From Hemicordylus capensis (lineage: Eukaryota > Chordata > Lepidosauria > Squamata > Cordylidae), in contig NC_069658.1 of the NCBI RefSeq assembly GCF_027244095.1, positions 422,370,687-422,434,686 on the forward strand: DNA of 64,000 nt, in the 5' to 3' direction. The notes under the pieces were generated by a model. The model was not told the DNA's origin, ran no database searches, and was given only the letters and a program-made list of their open reading frames with translations. Every line of letters starts with the position of its first letter. Position 1 is the stretch's first letter. Of the stretch, positions 23,890 to 34,909 are shown one piece after another. The position numbers and the translations under genes are program-made.

Positions 23890-25320
23890 GCATCACATGT
23901 AAATAATGCATTCTGTTCCAGCTGGCTACTGCATCAGCAGTTCTGTCTCAGCCGCTAGCTGAGACAGTAACCTTTTTTCAATATTTTAGAGGCAAAGACA
24001 CACAATGTACAGGTGCACAAAGGACAATACTATAAACTACTCCAGCTGGTTCTTCAACATAGCTTTGCAGTCACATTTTAGCCAGCCTGAGAGCTAATCC
24101 ATATACTTTTCTCACCATGGAGATTGGCGCTCCCTTGGCAAGTTTCCTAGTTCAAACATCTGCTGGTGGGCATGAAAAACTCAGAAATGTACTTCAGTGA
24201 CCATACGCCTCAACAGATGTTTTAAATAGTCTTGAAGCAAATGAGAATGTGTTCACTTGGCTGCGGGAGTTGGATAATTAACCTTTAGTAAGTATAGGAT
24301 ACAAGTAATGTTTTTGGACCCACTCCCCAAAAGTCCACAAAAGATTAATGTGTCCAATTTCCGACACCTTCCCTTATGCATACATAACACACAGTGTCCT
24401 TAAATTTGCTTTCAGAGAAATCTGGTGCATAAAATCATACTAGAAATGGGCAAAAGGCCAACTCAGCTTTTACAGCAGCAAGGCAAATGCTAGTAAGGAA
24501 TATGCTGCCACTAGTCTTTGGCAAATGGTCCAGGCCACAGGGGAAGGCATCCCCATGGAAATAACATAGCAGCCATCTATTTCTATTTCAGAGGTATGAA
24601 GCTAGTTAAAATTCCCTGCAGTGCAGAGGATAAAAGCAATGTCACCTATAGAGTCTGGCTGTCTTTTGGAGGGGCTTTCTTTGGATTGTGATTTCATGCA
24701 TCTTGAATCCACAGTCTCCCTTCCTCTTATGATTTAAAATTCCAGCTCCAGCACACCAATCTCCACCTTCTTTTATAAGAAGCGTCTGCAAGATGTGAGA
24801 TACCAACCCTTCAGCTCTGCCAAAACACCCAAATGCGAGGGAGGAAACCACCTCATCACATTATGTGAAAATTGATACCATGCCTGTTGCTACGATGGGC
24901 AGGGCACAGAACCTGAGAGTTGCAAAGTTCCTGGTGCAACCCATGAGGTTCCTCTCAATGAACTCCCATTCACTCAGTATTAAGACCAGAGGTCATATTA
25001 AGGCACCGCTGCTATGAAAGTCATCAAGGATAGCCATTTACTTTTTCCATAAGAGTGAACTGCATTTATTTATTTTGATTAAAATGTGATCAGCCAGCTT
25101 TCCAACCCCACAATGGCCCATGAAATAAACAGAACTTCTTCAGGATACTACTGGAACAGAGGTTTCCTTGGAGGCAAAGCAATATATAAATGTAAATAAA
25201 TACTGAATTAGAATAACATGAGTTTAAGGATATTGTAACTGGGGTGGGTGGGTGTATGCTGTGTAAAAAGATTGATACAATGTTTGTATCATGGTTATAA
25301 GTTTAAAGTTAGGTGTGAAT
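22958..25320. other. No gene recognised
   Basis: AT-rich sequence without a supported gene. It includes the (CT)n microsatellite at 23828-23887. No splice-bounded exon or known repeat is identified. Confidence 0.45.
23828..23887. repeat. (CT)n microsatellite
   Basis: About 30 perfect CT units. Confidence 0.97.
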
Positions 25321-25321
25321 T

Positions 25322-25323
<2 letters not shown>

Positions 25324-25365
<42 letters not shown>
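25324..25365. repeat. (TA)n microsatellite
   Basis: About 21 perfect TA units, just upstream of the GC-rich LINE. Confidence 0.97.
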
Positions 25366-25369
<4 letters not shown>

Positions 25370-25629
25370 AGAATGTGAGCCTCCCATCCATAGTCATTGA
25401 TGAATGTGTTTTACTGCACCCAGAATATGATGTGCCCTGCCAAGGATTGACAGGGATAAAGGTGAAGGAGGAAAGGGATCCCTAAAGTGAGATCTTATGT
25501 TTCTTTCAAGATTGTGAGCCCTTTGGGGAGAGCAGAGCACCCGCTGCCCCTACAGGCTCGCCGACTGCTGCAGGGGAGCAGCCAAAGCCCAGCCCAGAGG
25601 TCCTGATCTACCCGCAGAAAGGACCCCTC

Positions 25630-25910
25630 AGCTGCTTGACCTGCAACCTCCTCCAGAGATACACCCAGTATCGACACATACTGATACGACACTGATACGA
25701 CACATCCAGTACCACCATACACGCGACATACGCTTCGCCTGCGCTGCCTGCAATGCTGCCTTCAAATCCCTGAATCAGGTGAGATCGCACCACAGCACCT
25801 GCAACGAGACGAGGCTCCTGGGCCTCCCTGGTGAAGAGCAACGACCTCGCTCTACGCAAGATACAGGAGATAGCCAGCTCGTCCCGACAGGAAGGCGACA
25901 CCCCGAATGA
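25630..25910 (+). pseudogene. LINE N-terminal zinc-finger region
   Basis: One frame reads GPLSCLTCNLLQ...RHILIRH (C-x2-C...H-x4-H). The next frame reads RFACAACNAAFKSLNQVRSH followed by HSTC (C-x2-C...H...C). These resemble the DNA-binding fingers at the N terminus of R2/NeSL/Utopia proteins. The two fingers lie in different frames and stops follow near 25908, so this part can no longer be read through to the RT. Confidence 0.65.
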
Positions 25911-25964
25911 GCGTAACCAGACCTGCAGATCGGCAACTCCCAGAGCCCAGACTGCAGCGCCCTC

Positions 25965-27880
25965 ATGCTCGATCGGGAGCCCCACCGGCACCGCCAAACA
26001 GAAGAGCCGCATCCCACAGAGAAAACGCTCGCCACCAGCTGTGTGCCCTCAGCAACAGCCACGCCCCACCCTGACGGCAATCCAACTCGAGGGCTTGACA
26101 AACCCTCCTCCCTAGCAGACAAAAGACAATCTACCACCGTCACTGCAAAGGGCCACAAGAACCAGTGCACCCCAAATGCTGGGCCCCAGGCTCCGACTTC
26201 TGCCTCGCCTGGTTCAGCAGCTGGCAGCTCCACACAGCCTGCCAAAGCCACCAACCCCGCACTTCCAACTGGTGGAGCCCGCACCAAGCCACGGAAGGAC
26301 GGAGCCCCTCCAGGACAGAAACACAGTCGGCTGACGACTTCAGCTCCAGCAAGCGACCCACCCCAAGGACCAGCGGCCTCCAAACAACCTGACACCAATC
26401 AAGGCCCAGCAGAACCCGACAGACCCCAGCGGCGGCAACACACAGCTGCAACCCAAGCAGCCTCAGAGGTCCCACAACCCAACCAGCAGGGGGAGCCACC
26501 AGCAGCAGATGGTGAGGATGAACAGCAACCACAAGCAGATCACCCGGCAACAGCTTGGCAGGCCGTATGGATTGACAGGCTGCGGGAGGCCAACACCTTT
26601 GAGGACCTTGAGCGGGCTGTCCAGAGACTCAACGAAGAACTCTCGATGGCAGCCAGACCACAGGAGAAGCCGGGAGGCGGGCACACCCATGCTGCTCCCA
26701 GAGCCCCGCCGCCGCCACAACCCCAGACCCGCGAGGGCAGGAGAGGGTGGCAGAACGGAGCGTGCCACTACGACCCCCAAGCAGCATCACGAATCCAGAA
26801 GCTCTACCGCTTCAATAGAGCTAAGGCTGTAAGAGTGGTCCTTGAAGGCCCCTCCCCCTTCTGCACCATCCCCGGCGGAGACCTCCACCACTATTTCACC
26901 AACCTCTTCGACAGAGACGACCGAAGAGACACCCCACGTCCTGACAACCTGCCCCAGCTGCCTCGCCTTGAGACACACGCCTCCCTGACCGGGGACTTCA
27001 CTCCACAAGAGGTGAACGCCAGACTGCAAAGAGCCAAGAACACTGCCCCTGGAAAGGACGGCATCCGCTACAGCCTGCTGAAGCAACGCAACCCAGGCTG
27101 CCTGGTGCTGGCCGTCATCTTTAACGGCTGTAAGCGCTTCCGACGCATGCCTACTGCCTGGAAGAAGGCCATGACTGTCCTGGCCCACAAGAAGGGCGAC
27201 CCCGCCGACCCCAGCAACTGGCGCCCCATCTCTCTGTGCAGCACCCTCTACAAGATGTACGCCAGCTGTATCGCTGCCCGGGTAACCGACTGGGCCCTGG
27301 CGGGCAATGCCATCAGCTCACAACAGAAGGGCTTCATGAGCTGTGAAGGATGCTACGAGCACAACTTCCTCCTCCAGACAGTGCTGGACACTGTCCGCCA
27401 CTCCAGGAAGCAGTGTGCTGTGGCCTGGCTGGACCTCGCCAATGCCTTTGGATCCATCCCACACCGCCACATCTTTGACACCCTGGCACAGTTTGGCATG
27501 CCAGAGGAATTCTTGGGCCTGATCCGGGAGCTCTACAAGGGGTGCGCCACCACCGTGCGAGCAACAGAAGGGGAAACCCCAGACATCAACTTGCGTACAG
27601 GAATCAAGCAAGGCTGCCCGCTCAGCCCCATCATCTTCAACCTGGCCATGGAGCCACTCCTCCGCCACATTGCCAACGGGCTGGGGGGCTTCTGTCTCTA
27701 CAACAAGAAGGTCAGTGTGCTGGCCTATGCGGATGACCTAGTGCTCGTCTCAGAAAAGCCACAGGAGCTCCAAGCCATGCTCAACACCGCCTTTGCTGCC
27801 ACTGACTGGATGGGCCTCAAATTCAACGCCAGGAAATGTGCCTCACTTCACATCAATGGGAGTCTCCGAGACAAGAGTCC
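25965..27880 (+). CDS. LINE reverse transcriptase open frame
   Basis: An open frame runs from 25965 to 28253, but homology follows it only to about 27870. Residues 1-250 are Pro/Ala/Gln-rich. Then come DPQAASRIQKLYRFNRAKAV, the RT fingers NTAPGKDGIRYSLLK and PSNWRPISLCSTLYKM, the palm block VAWLDLANAFGSIPH, GIKQGCPLSPIIFNLAMEPL, and the catalytic AYADDLVLV with Tyr at residue 588. The thumb reads WMGLKFNARKCASLHING, after which the frame changes. All RT blocks in this stretch are intact, so the copy is fairly young or long protected. The group is NeSL/Utopia/R2-like by motif wording; exact clade unproven. Real translation would begin upstream, near the zinc fingers. Confidence 0.85.
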
Positions 27881-29135
27881 TGCCAACCCGCTTCACCATC
27901 CAGGAAGACAGCATGGCCAGCCTCACAGATGGAGAAACGTACCGCCACTTAGGGACGCCCACTGGCTTCCGAGCAAAGCAGACCCCCGAAGCCACCATCC
28001 AGGCCATTGTTGCAGACGCCAACAAGCTCGACACCTCACTGCTCGCCCCCTGGCAGAAGATCGACGCGCTGAACACCTTCCTGCTCCCAAGAATCTCCTT
28101 CGTCCTGAGAGGCTCAGCCGTCGCCAAGGTACCCCTCAAGAGGGCCGACCAGGCCATCACAGCCATGCTGAAGAAGTGGCTCAGCCTCCCCAAGAGGGCC
28201 ACCAACGACATCCTCCACGTGCCCCAGAAACAAGGAGGCACTGGAACACCTAGAATGGGGGACCTCTGTGACCTGTCTGTTGTCACCCACGCCTTCCGCC
28301 TGCTGACCTGCCCCGACGACACCGTCAGGTCTGTGGCCTTTGGTGCCCTCAACACTGTAGCACGAAAGAGACTGGCCAGAGATCCTTACGAGGAAGACCT
28401 GGCCACATACCTGAGCGGATGCCTGGAGGGAGAGTTTGGCCGTGATGGAGGAGACTTTGCCACCCTCTGGACCTGCGCCAGGAATGCCACCAGGAGGCTG
28501 CACAAACGCATCGGCTGCCAGTGGGCCTGGGATCGAGGGGAGAGAGAGCTGAAGGTGGCGCTGATCCGTGGAGACCCCCCAGAACTGAAGATGTTTGCCG
28601 CCTGGGACAGGAGGTACCTGGAGACCACCCTCAGATCCACGATCCGTGAAAAATATTGCAATGACCTGAAGCGGAAACCAGACCAGGGTAAGGTGTTCAA
28701 AGTCACCTCGCAGTGGGACGCCAGCAACCATTTCATGCCCCGCGGTGGCTTCACGCGCTTTGCAGACTGGCGCTTTGTACATCGTGCCCGCCTCAACGTG
28801 GTCCCCCTGAACAGAGCAGTCAAGACAAGAGGCACAAGAGACAAGTGCTGCCGCCGCTGCGGCCACCCCAATGAGACTCTACCCCATGTGCTGTGCTGCT
28901 GCCCACCCCACTCAGCTGCTTGGCAGCACCGGCACAACGCAGTGCTGTACCACCTGGCCAAGGCCATCCCCGCCTCCAAAGGTACACTTTCTGTCAACCG
29001 AGCCGTGCCCGGGTCCGCAATGAGGAGAAGAAGAAAATCATCATGGTTGATGTCACCATCCCCTTTGAAAACCGGAAAGCAGCCATGAAGAAGCACCAGA
29101 AGTATGCCCCACTTGCACAGGCACTCAGGGAGTGA
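27870..29135 (+). pseudogene. LINE C-terminal region with CCHC and RLE remnant
   Basis: After a frame change near 27.87 kb the protein continues in the +1 frame with RVLPTRFTIQEDSMASLTDG and ETYRHLGTPTGF, and reaches the knuckle CCRRCGHPNETLPHVLCCC followed by WQHRHNAVLYHLAKAI. Near 29.0 kb the frame changes back and reads IIMVDVTIPFENRKAAMKKH and then QKYAPL, which fits the catalytic D and K part of the restriction-like endonuclease. The usual PD signature just before it is not visible and may be deleted. A stop at 29133 precedes LLVGALGGWDPANEPEV, a typical C-terminal block. The endonuclease is therefore dead as written. Confidence 0.8.
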
Positions 29136-29329
29136 GGCTATGATGTCTCTGTCCACACCTTGCTGGTTGGGGCCCTGGGGGGCTGGGACCCCGCCAATGA
29201 GCCTGAGGTGCAGAACACATCTCGGGACACCGCCAGTACCAGGAGCCAGCTCGCCCCCCTAACGTCCGGGGGAGGGGTGCCGGACCAGCCCGCTCCTCTT
29301 ACCCAAGAGGGGAGGGTCCACTGAGCGCT

Positions 29330-29722
29330 CAAAGGAACGGCTTGCCCTCCTAAACCCAGAGGAGGGGAGCCACCCACGGCTTGCCCCGCTACACCCACAG
29401 GGGGCAAGCCAAGCCACCACATCCCACAGGGGAACGGCTCGCCCTCCTAAAACCCAGAGGTGAGCCACCCACACGGCTTGCCCCGCTACACCCACAGGGG
29501 ACAAGCCAAGCCACCACATCCCACGGGGAAACAACTCGCCCTCCTAAAACCCAGAGGAGGGGAGCCATCCACAGCTTGCCCCGCTATGCCCACGGGGGGG
29601 GGGCAAGCCAAGCCACCACATCCCATGGGGAAACAGCTCGCCCTCCTAAAAACCCAGAGGAGGGGAGCCACCTACAGCTTGCCCTGCTATGCCCGGGGGG
29701 GGGGGGCAAGCCACCACACACT
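29330..29722 (+). repeat. Minisatellite in LINE 3' part (about 102 bp x 3.7)
   Basis: Units contain 'ctcgccctcctaaaaccc', 'agaggaggggagccaccca', 'cagcttgccccgctatgccc' and 'gccaagccaccacatccca'. Repeat starts are about 98-106 bp apart, with variable G runs. The unit lies just after the end of the LINE coding region. Confidence 0.9.
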
Positions 29723-30511
29723 CCACCCTGCCTTGGTAGAGAGGAGCTCCACCAGAGCTGCGGACAAGCCCAGTGAGGTTTCTTTTTTCCCCTGCAGGAG
29801 GATGCCAGACCACCTGGAAACTCCCAGAGGACACCCGGGACAATGTGCCACCTCCCACCCACAAGTTGAGACCAGGTTCCCCCGCTCTCCTGGCTTGGAC
29901 TCTATCCTGGACTCTGTCCAGATTCACATACGCGTGGAACCAAAGGAGGACTTACATACATTGGTGATGCCTTGCAGCTCGCGACTAACTCAGATGGACA
30001 CTTATCTTCTTATGGCTGTCTTGATCTGCATGTATGTATGTACATATGGATGTAACCTCCCGCCTCGGAACGTGATCTATAACATATCTGCATGCTAAAC
30101 GAACCATGCCAGCACAGCAGCTGACCACGCCAGGAACTCATGCTGACAACACCCCTGGAGGACCCCCTGGACCTGGAGAAGACCCACCGCCGTCAAGGAC
30201 CCATGCCCAGAGGCTGCAGTTGGCAGAAGAAGACTGGCACGGCCCTGCCGGCCACACGCAAGGTGAGGTTGGGATCTGTCCCTCCATTGGACCTTTTGGA
30301 CATTCCTCTCACTGAACTCTTTTAACCAGACTCTACCCAAACCCGTAGGAACTTGCATACAGTGCTTTATTCTCTCTACCATTGCAACCACACATTCGTT
30401 AGTACGCGGCCGTGTTTTATCGGGAAATTCTATTCACTGTTGCTTTTGTAAACCATATGTTAAACATTCTCTAATAAAAGTCATTCTCTGTGTAAATAAA
30501 ATCTACTCCTG

Positions 30512-31190
30512 TGCATGCTCTACTGGGCATGCATACATGCTGGGTTGTGCTGTGCACCCGATGTTCAGTGTCTTGATCCTTCCATAAAAACAGGTATCAT
30601 CATTAAAGCATGCATGGGAAAGTGAATTATTAAAATAATTAAAATAATTATTAAAATAATTATTTTTAAATCTTAACCAAACCTACATTGCAATATCTAT
30701 CCATCTATATAACGTTTTCTACCAATTTTAATGTTATGGCTTCCACAAAGAATCCTGGGAATTGTAGTTTAGTGGGTGGGAGTGTTGTTCAGTAAAAACC
30801 CCTCACTCCCCTTTGCAGTCCCAAGGGTTCCCTCAGAAAAGAAATGGATATTAAAGCAATTTAAGTCCGTCGTCGAGATGCCCATTATTATGTGTACCCT
30901 GGTTCTTCTGCTGTAAAAGAAACAGCTGCACAGAACACTGTCTGGCCAAGGCAAGGCTGTTTTAAAGTTTAAGCCAAAGCAGATGTCTTTCATTTCTGCC
31001 CAGCCAGGCCTCGGAGCTGCCTTTTCAGCGCCAGTGAGTAAACAGGTCGCTGCTACTTTAAGAGAGAGAGGACTAGGGTGGATCCCGGCTAAAAAAAAAC
31101 CGGATGCAACAACTTATGAAAGAGAACGCAGGTTTTTTTGACCAAGTTGGGCAGCGAGGAGAAGATTCCGAAGAGAGGGGAGGTCATCTC
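30512..31190. other. METTL7A upstream region
   Basis: No coding sequence. At about 30746-30766 the sequence 'aatcctgggaattgtagttt' matches, on the complement, the ACTACAATTCCCAG core known as a ZNF143/SBS-type motif. It is about 440 bp before the METTL7A start. The same words occur in squamate hAT repeats (one at 34282), so it may be repeat-derived. No TATA box is obvious. Confidence 0.3.
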
Positions 31191-31197
31191 TGCTGCG

Positions 31198-31692
31198 ATG
31201 GTGCTGGTCCCTCTGCTCCGAGGGTGCGTCCAGCTCCTTACGCTGCCCATCCATGTGCTCGCCTTCCTTGGCGTCTGGGACCCGCTTTGTAAAACCACCT
31301 TCCCATATTTCATGAGTAGGTTTGCTAGGCTCTACAACCAAAAACTTCACAAGGAAAAGCAGCAGCTCTTCAGCAACTTGGCAGACTTTGCTGGTGCTTC
31401 GGAGCCGCTCTCCCTGCTCGAGATCGGCGCCGGCAGCGGAGCCAACTTCCAGTTTTACCCACCGGGCTGTCGGATAACCTGCACGGACCCCAACCCCAAC
31501 TTTGAGCAGTATCTCCTGAAGAGCGAGGCCGAGAGCAAGCACCTTCACTTCGAGGACTTCCTGGTGGCTTCCGGGGAGAACCTGCATCAGGTGGCCGACA
31601 GCTCTGTGGACGTGGTAGTTGCCACGCTGGTTCTGTGCTCCGTGTCCAACGTCCAGGCTGTCCTCAAGGAGGTTCTGCGAGTACTCAGACCG
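31198..31692 (+). CDS. METTL7A: METTL7A (TMT1A) exon 1, copy 1
   Basis: This exon encodes residues 1-165 of a class I SAM-dependent methyltransferase; the human protein is a thiol S-methyltransferase attached to ER and lipid-droplet membranes. I chose the ATG at 31198 because it starts the hydrophobic anchor MVLVPLLRGCVQLLTLPIHV as in the family; an upstream in-frame ATG at 31138 adds 20 unlikely residues. Residues 1-26 form the membrane segment. SAM motif I is LLEIGAGSGANF (73-84), the acidic loop is CTDPNPNFE (D97), and later motifs are DVVVATLVLCSV and VLKEVLRVLRP. The donor site CCG|GTAAGT ends the exon at 31692 in phase 0. Family identity is certain; an ancestral METTL7A/7B split was not tested. 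Confidence 0.95.
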
Positions 31693-32427
31693 GTAAGTAC
31701 GGAGAAGTGCTGCTCAGTCCGGAGAGGCACTTGTTCGAGCACTAGATCTCCTCCATTGGGTGGAGGGGATAAATACGGTATTTGCCCGAATAGAAGATGA
31801 CTATGAATTTAAAGACAACCGCCTTTAAAAATGCAGGTTAAATACAAATTATGTATGTATTTTCCCAAAAGGAAGAGGACTCTAAGGTGATCTCCCCAAA
31901 GAAGTTGGAGGAAACCTAGTCTTGGACTCGGATAAATACAGTAACCCGTGCTCTGGCCCTTGCAGCAGGGAGGTAGTGATGGCGGAGGTTAGGCTGGAGA
32001 GGAGGAGCTCATGTTTGTATTTCTAGGCCTTTTATGGAAGAGCAAAAGACATCGGGAGGGAGAGGAAGCTGGTGCATGACCCAAAGCACAGTGTGGTAGG
32101 GCTTGAAGAAAAAGGGAGGAGGAGAGGAGACATTTTGCCCACTCTCAGAGTTTTTTGTTGTTGCTCTGGGGGTGGGGTGTGTGCGCCTGTGTTAGGACCT
32201 TGCTTGCTTCTCTCTGATTTTCATTCCCCCACCACCACCACCACCTTGGCTCAGGCCAGAAAAGCTATTTATTTAATTAGTCTATGCACACTTACCAGCA
32301 GCCCCAGGTCAGGGCTGAAGTCTATGCCAGTGGCCTAAGGCTTCCAAGATGGTTCTCCTATGATCTGGGAGGGTGGGGGAGCAGTGAGGAGGAAAAGGAA
32401 GCATAATGAAATGCTCTTCAGTTTTAG

Positions 32428-32540
32428 ATTGTGAGCCTTTCGGGGACCGGAACAGAACCATCTTTTAAATGTATTTTTCTATGTAAACCGCTTTGAGAAT
32501 TTTGTTGAAGAGCGGTATATAAATATTTGTTGTAGTAGTA
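32428..32540 (+). repeat. L2/CR1-like LINE tail
   Basis: 'gattgtgagcctttcggg', then 'gtaaaccgctttgagaatt' and 'gaagagcggtatataaata', then a (TTG/TAG)-rich tail. The same 3' end family is seen elsewhere in the window. Confidence 0.75.
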
Positions 32541-33603
32541 GTCATCGTAGCTTTAGCCAAACCATGTTTCCCTTTGCTCCTAACAGTTGCTAAGGGGATT
32601 ATTACGAAAAGTAAAGGAACTGGATCCCTTCTGTGTTTAACTCCCCCTCCCCCAATTTGAGCACTGAATAGAACTGAGCAGTTGGGTTATAAACCTGCTC
32701 TATTTCAAAATGTGCAGGCAGGATCTAAATTGGTCCAATCAAAACGATCCCAATTGTACTGAAAAAACATGAATATCATAGACTGTTAATGAAACCACTG
32801 TTCATGGTTTGGCCTCTGTGAACCACAACAGTGATATTCATACATACGTGGAGGCATACACATGATCCCATACTGGGTAAAAGGGTGTGCTCGTGCCCTT
32901 TTATCTGGGTAAAAGGTCAGGTAAATTTCCTGGGAGGCAGTGCCGCTGAGGCAGTGCCAGGATCAGCTTCAATCCTACACTTTGCATACTTTGCACAAGC
33001 AGCCCTACCCACGTAGGGCTACTCATGTGAACAGCCTCAGTGTGTAAACCAACATGATCTAGTATTATGTATTCCAAAAGGAGGAGTTAGAAGTGTTTTC
33101 ATATACAGTATTTTCTGTAAGTTGCCTTGAGCTGGATAAGAAAGGTGAGATATACTTTTTAAAAATAAAACTCAGATCCTTCAACACAACTCTGTTACTT
33201 CCAGCAACTAAAACACCTAGCTTCCTTTTAGGCATAATATAACATTTTAAAGACACCAAAAGGATAATAAATGCATTTGGGCGGGCAGGGGGGATTGTTT
33301 TCCATTGAGAGAAACTGCTTTCTGCTCATGTTGTTGTTTATCCCTGTTGTTGAATCTTACATTAGGGAAAGGTGGGAGTGGAGGGAAGGAAGATCTGAAC
33401 CAGGTAAGGTGCTGTCTTCCTCCTGAGATGTGCTGGAAGAATGCCTAGCCCAGCTTTTAGGGGCATTCCAGCATCTTTCTTTCAGCTGTGCCTTGCCTGA
33501 TCCTTTTCTATAGCCCCCTGCCCTCTTCTCAGCATCCCTGGCCCTAACATGGGGTTTCATGATTATATTACACTTGACAAACATGGAGAGCATAGATAGA
33601 CCT

Positions 33604-33850
33604 TAAAGGCTGTTCTCATGAGCAGCCTAAACCAGGCTAGGGCAATCCAGCCTGGGTTAGGCTGCTCGTGTGGTGTGCCAGGATCCACACAGGTCCCTGG
33701 CACTACCACTCAGCCTAACCCTACTGTTCTTAGGGTTAAGAACCTAGGGTTGGGCCTAGTTCTTAGCCGGGTTTAATGGCACAAGCACGCTCTTAACCCG
33801 GCTGCCAGGGACATGTGTCTCCTCGGGTTGGGTCACAGAAATGAGCAACT
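33604..33850. mobile_element. DNA-element fragment starting aaggctgttctcatgag
   Basis: The end 'aaggctgttctcatgagcag' is the terminal sequence of a family also at 44858-45322, the piece ending near 33044 ('catgtgaacagcctc') and the piece starting near 38120 ('gaggctattcacacgatgg'). Many 'taaccctagg'-type inverted repeats lie inside. The other end is not defined. Confidence 0.4.
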
Positions 33851-33994
33851 AAGTGCCCATCTGATGAAGGACTCCCCCGATGCACTGCGCTTGGCACGTG
33901 ATGCATTGTGAGATTCCTGGAGGCCAGGGAGCATTTCCCTGGGCTCCAGAATGCCTCATTGGTCAATCATGTGTGCGGCGGCACAGTGCTGCCA

Positions 33995-34265
33995 CAAGAT
34001 ATGATGACAGCCAACATCCTAGATGGCTTAAAGAGGGGTTTAGATAAATTCAGAGGACTGCTTTTGTCTGGTGGCTATAGGCCACCACCAGCCTCAGAGG
34101 TAAGATGCCTTTAAATACCAGTTGCAGGGGAGCTACAGCAGGAGAGAGGACAATTCCTCCCCTCTTGCCTATAGGCTTCCCAGAAGCATCTGGTGGGCCA
34201 CTGTGTGAAACAGGATGCTGGACTAGATAGGACTTGGGCCTGATCCAGCAGGGCTGTTCTTATGT
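33995..34265 (+). repeat. CR1 LINE 3' end
   Basis: Contains 'ctagataggacttgggcc', 'tgatccagcagggctg' and ends 'ttcttatgt', the CR1-type 3' UTR and octamer tail of squamates. Another copy is at 39975-40342. It lies inside the METTL7A intron. Confidence 0.85.
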
Positions 34266-34281
34266 CCTGGATCATCTAGGT

Positions 34282-34418
34282 CAGGCTTCCCCAACCTACA
34301 GCCCTCCAGATGTTACTGAACTACAATTCCCATCACCCACAGCTACAACTTATTGTGGCAGGGATGATGGGAAATGTAGTTCAGCAACATCTGGAGGGCT
34401 GCAGGTTGGGGTAGCCTG
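34282..34418. mobile_element. Short palindromic hAT MITE
   Basis: 137 bp, starts CAGGCTTCCCCAACCT and ends GGTTGGGGTAGCCTG. The arms contain 'gccctccagatgtt' and its inverse. It is flanked by atctaggt (34274-34281) and gtctaggt (34419-34426), an 8-bp duplication with one mismatch. Confidence 0.9.
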
Positions 34419-34672
34419 GTCTAGGTTAAACTCTGCCTTCCCCTCACCCTCCCTCCCAAGCCCAACAATTGTCTTGTCTATCTTATGTAATAAATGCTAA
34501 ATTGAATTTTCCGTTGCAGGCTCACTGAATGGTTTTTAATATATCATTAGGAACCAGTTTGGGGCAACTGTCAATTAGGCTCTCAGTGACAATAGAGTTC
34601 TCATGTTACTTTGTTACTCCTGAAGCATTTGTAAACGTTTTACTTGATGTTATCTTGCCCTACTCTTTCCAG

Positions 34673-34909
34673 GGCGGTGCTTTCTATTTCTTGGAGCATG
34701 TGGCTGGTGATCGATCCAGCTGGATCTACTTCTGGCAGCAAATCTATGACCCCACTTGGAAATATATTGGAGATGGGTGTTCTTTGGTAAAAGAGACTTG
34801 GAAGGACCTGGAGCATGCGAAGTTTTCCAAACTGAACCTGCAGCACATAAATGCCCCATTTAATTGGACCCCAACTCGTCCCCATATTATTGGATATGCC
34901 GTGAAGTGA
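34673..34909 (+). CDS. METTL7A: METTL7A (TMT1A) exon 2, copy 1
   Basis: The acceptor ctctttccag precedes GGC GGT GCT TTC. The exon encodes residues 166-243: GGAFYFLEHVAGDRSSWIYF, then WQQIYDPTWKYIGDGCSLVK and the conserved end RPHIIGYAVK, stop at 34907-34909. Joined to exon 1 in phase 0 it gives 243 aa, against 244 aa in human METTL7A. No broken residue is seen, so this copy looks functional. The intron of 2980 bp carries an L2-like tail, CR1 and a hAT MITE. Confidence 0.95.
   Translation, partial: GGAFYFLEHVAGDRSSWIYFWQQIYDPTWKYIGDGCSLVKETWKDLEHAKFSKLNLQHINAPFNWTPTRPHIIGYAVK

Larger units (their letters stand above)
25510..30510 (+). mobile_element. RLE-type LINE, NeSL/Utopia/R2-like, nearly full length
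   Basis: A GC-rich non-LTR retrotransposon on the + strand. In order it has two zinc-finger-like motifs (25633-25800), a Pro/Ala/Gln-rich linker, a reverse transcriptase, a C-terminal region with a CCHC knuckle and a restriction-like endonuclease remnant, then a long 3' part with tandem repeats and AATAAA motifs at about 30473 and 30496. Both ends are approximate. It is damaged by an early stop pair near 25908-25919, frame changes near 25.7-25.9, 27.87 and 29.0 kb, and a stop at 29133. The architecture (N-terminal fingers, single ORF, RLE) is that of the R2/NeSL/Utopia group. I found no U2 snRNA or rDNA target sequence in the flanks. Confidence 0.85.
31693..34672 (+). other. METTL7A: METTL7A copy 1 intron
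   Basis: GT-AG intron, 2980 bp. It holds a LINE tail (32428-32540), DNA-element fragments near 32800-33050 and 33604-33850, a CR1 3' end (about 33995-34265) and a hAT MITE (34282-34418). Confidence 0.85.

Noticed and set aside
28114-29156. Long - strand open frames of about 250 codons opposite the RLE LINE
   Set aside because: They are antisense to the LINE protein, GC-rich, and show no domain; the + strand has all the RT, CCHC and endonuclease motifs.
29330-29722. CRISPR-like array
   Set aside because: Units are about 102 bp with no unique spacers; it is a minisatellite in eukaryotic DNA.
25000-31000. U2 snRNA or rDNA target flanking the RLE LINE
   Set aside because: I looked for U2 and 28S words next to both ends and saw none, so no target is claimed.
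31138-31197. Longer METTL7A N terminus from the upstream ATG
   Set aside because: It would put 20 polar residues before the family's hydrophobic anchor; the ATG at 31198 matches the usual length.
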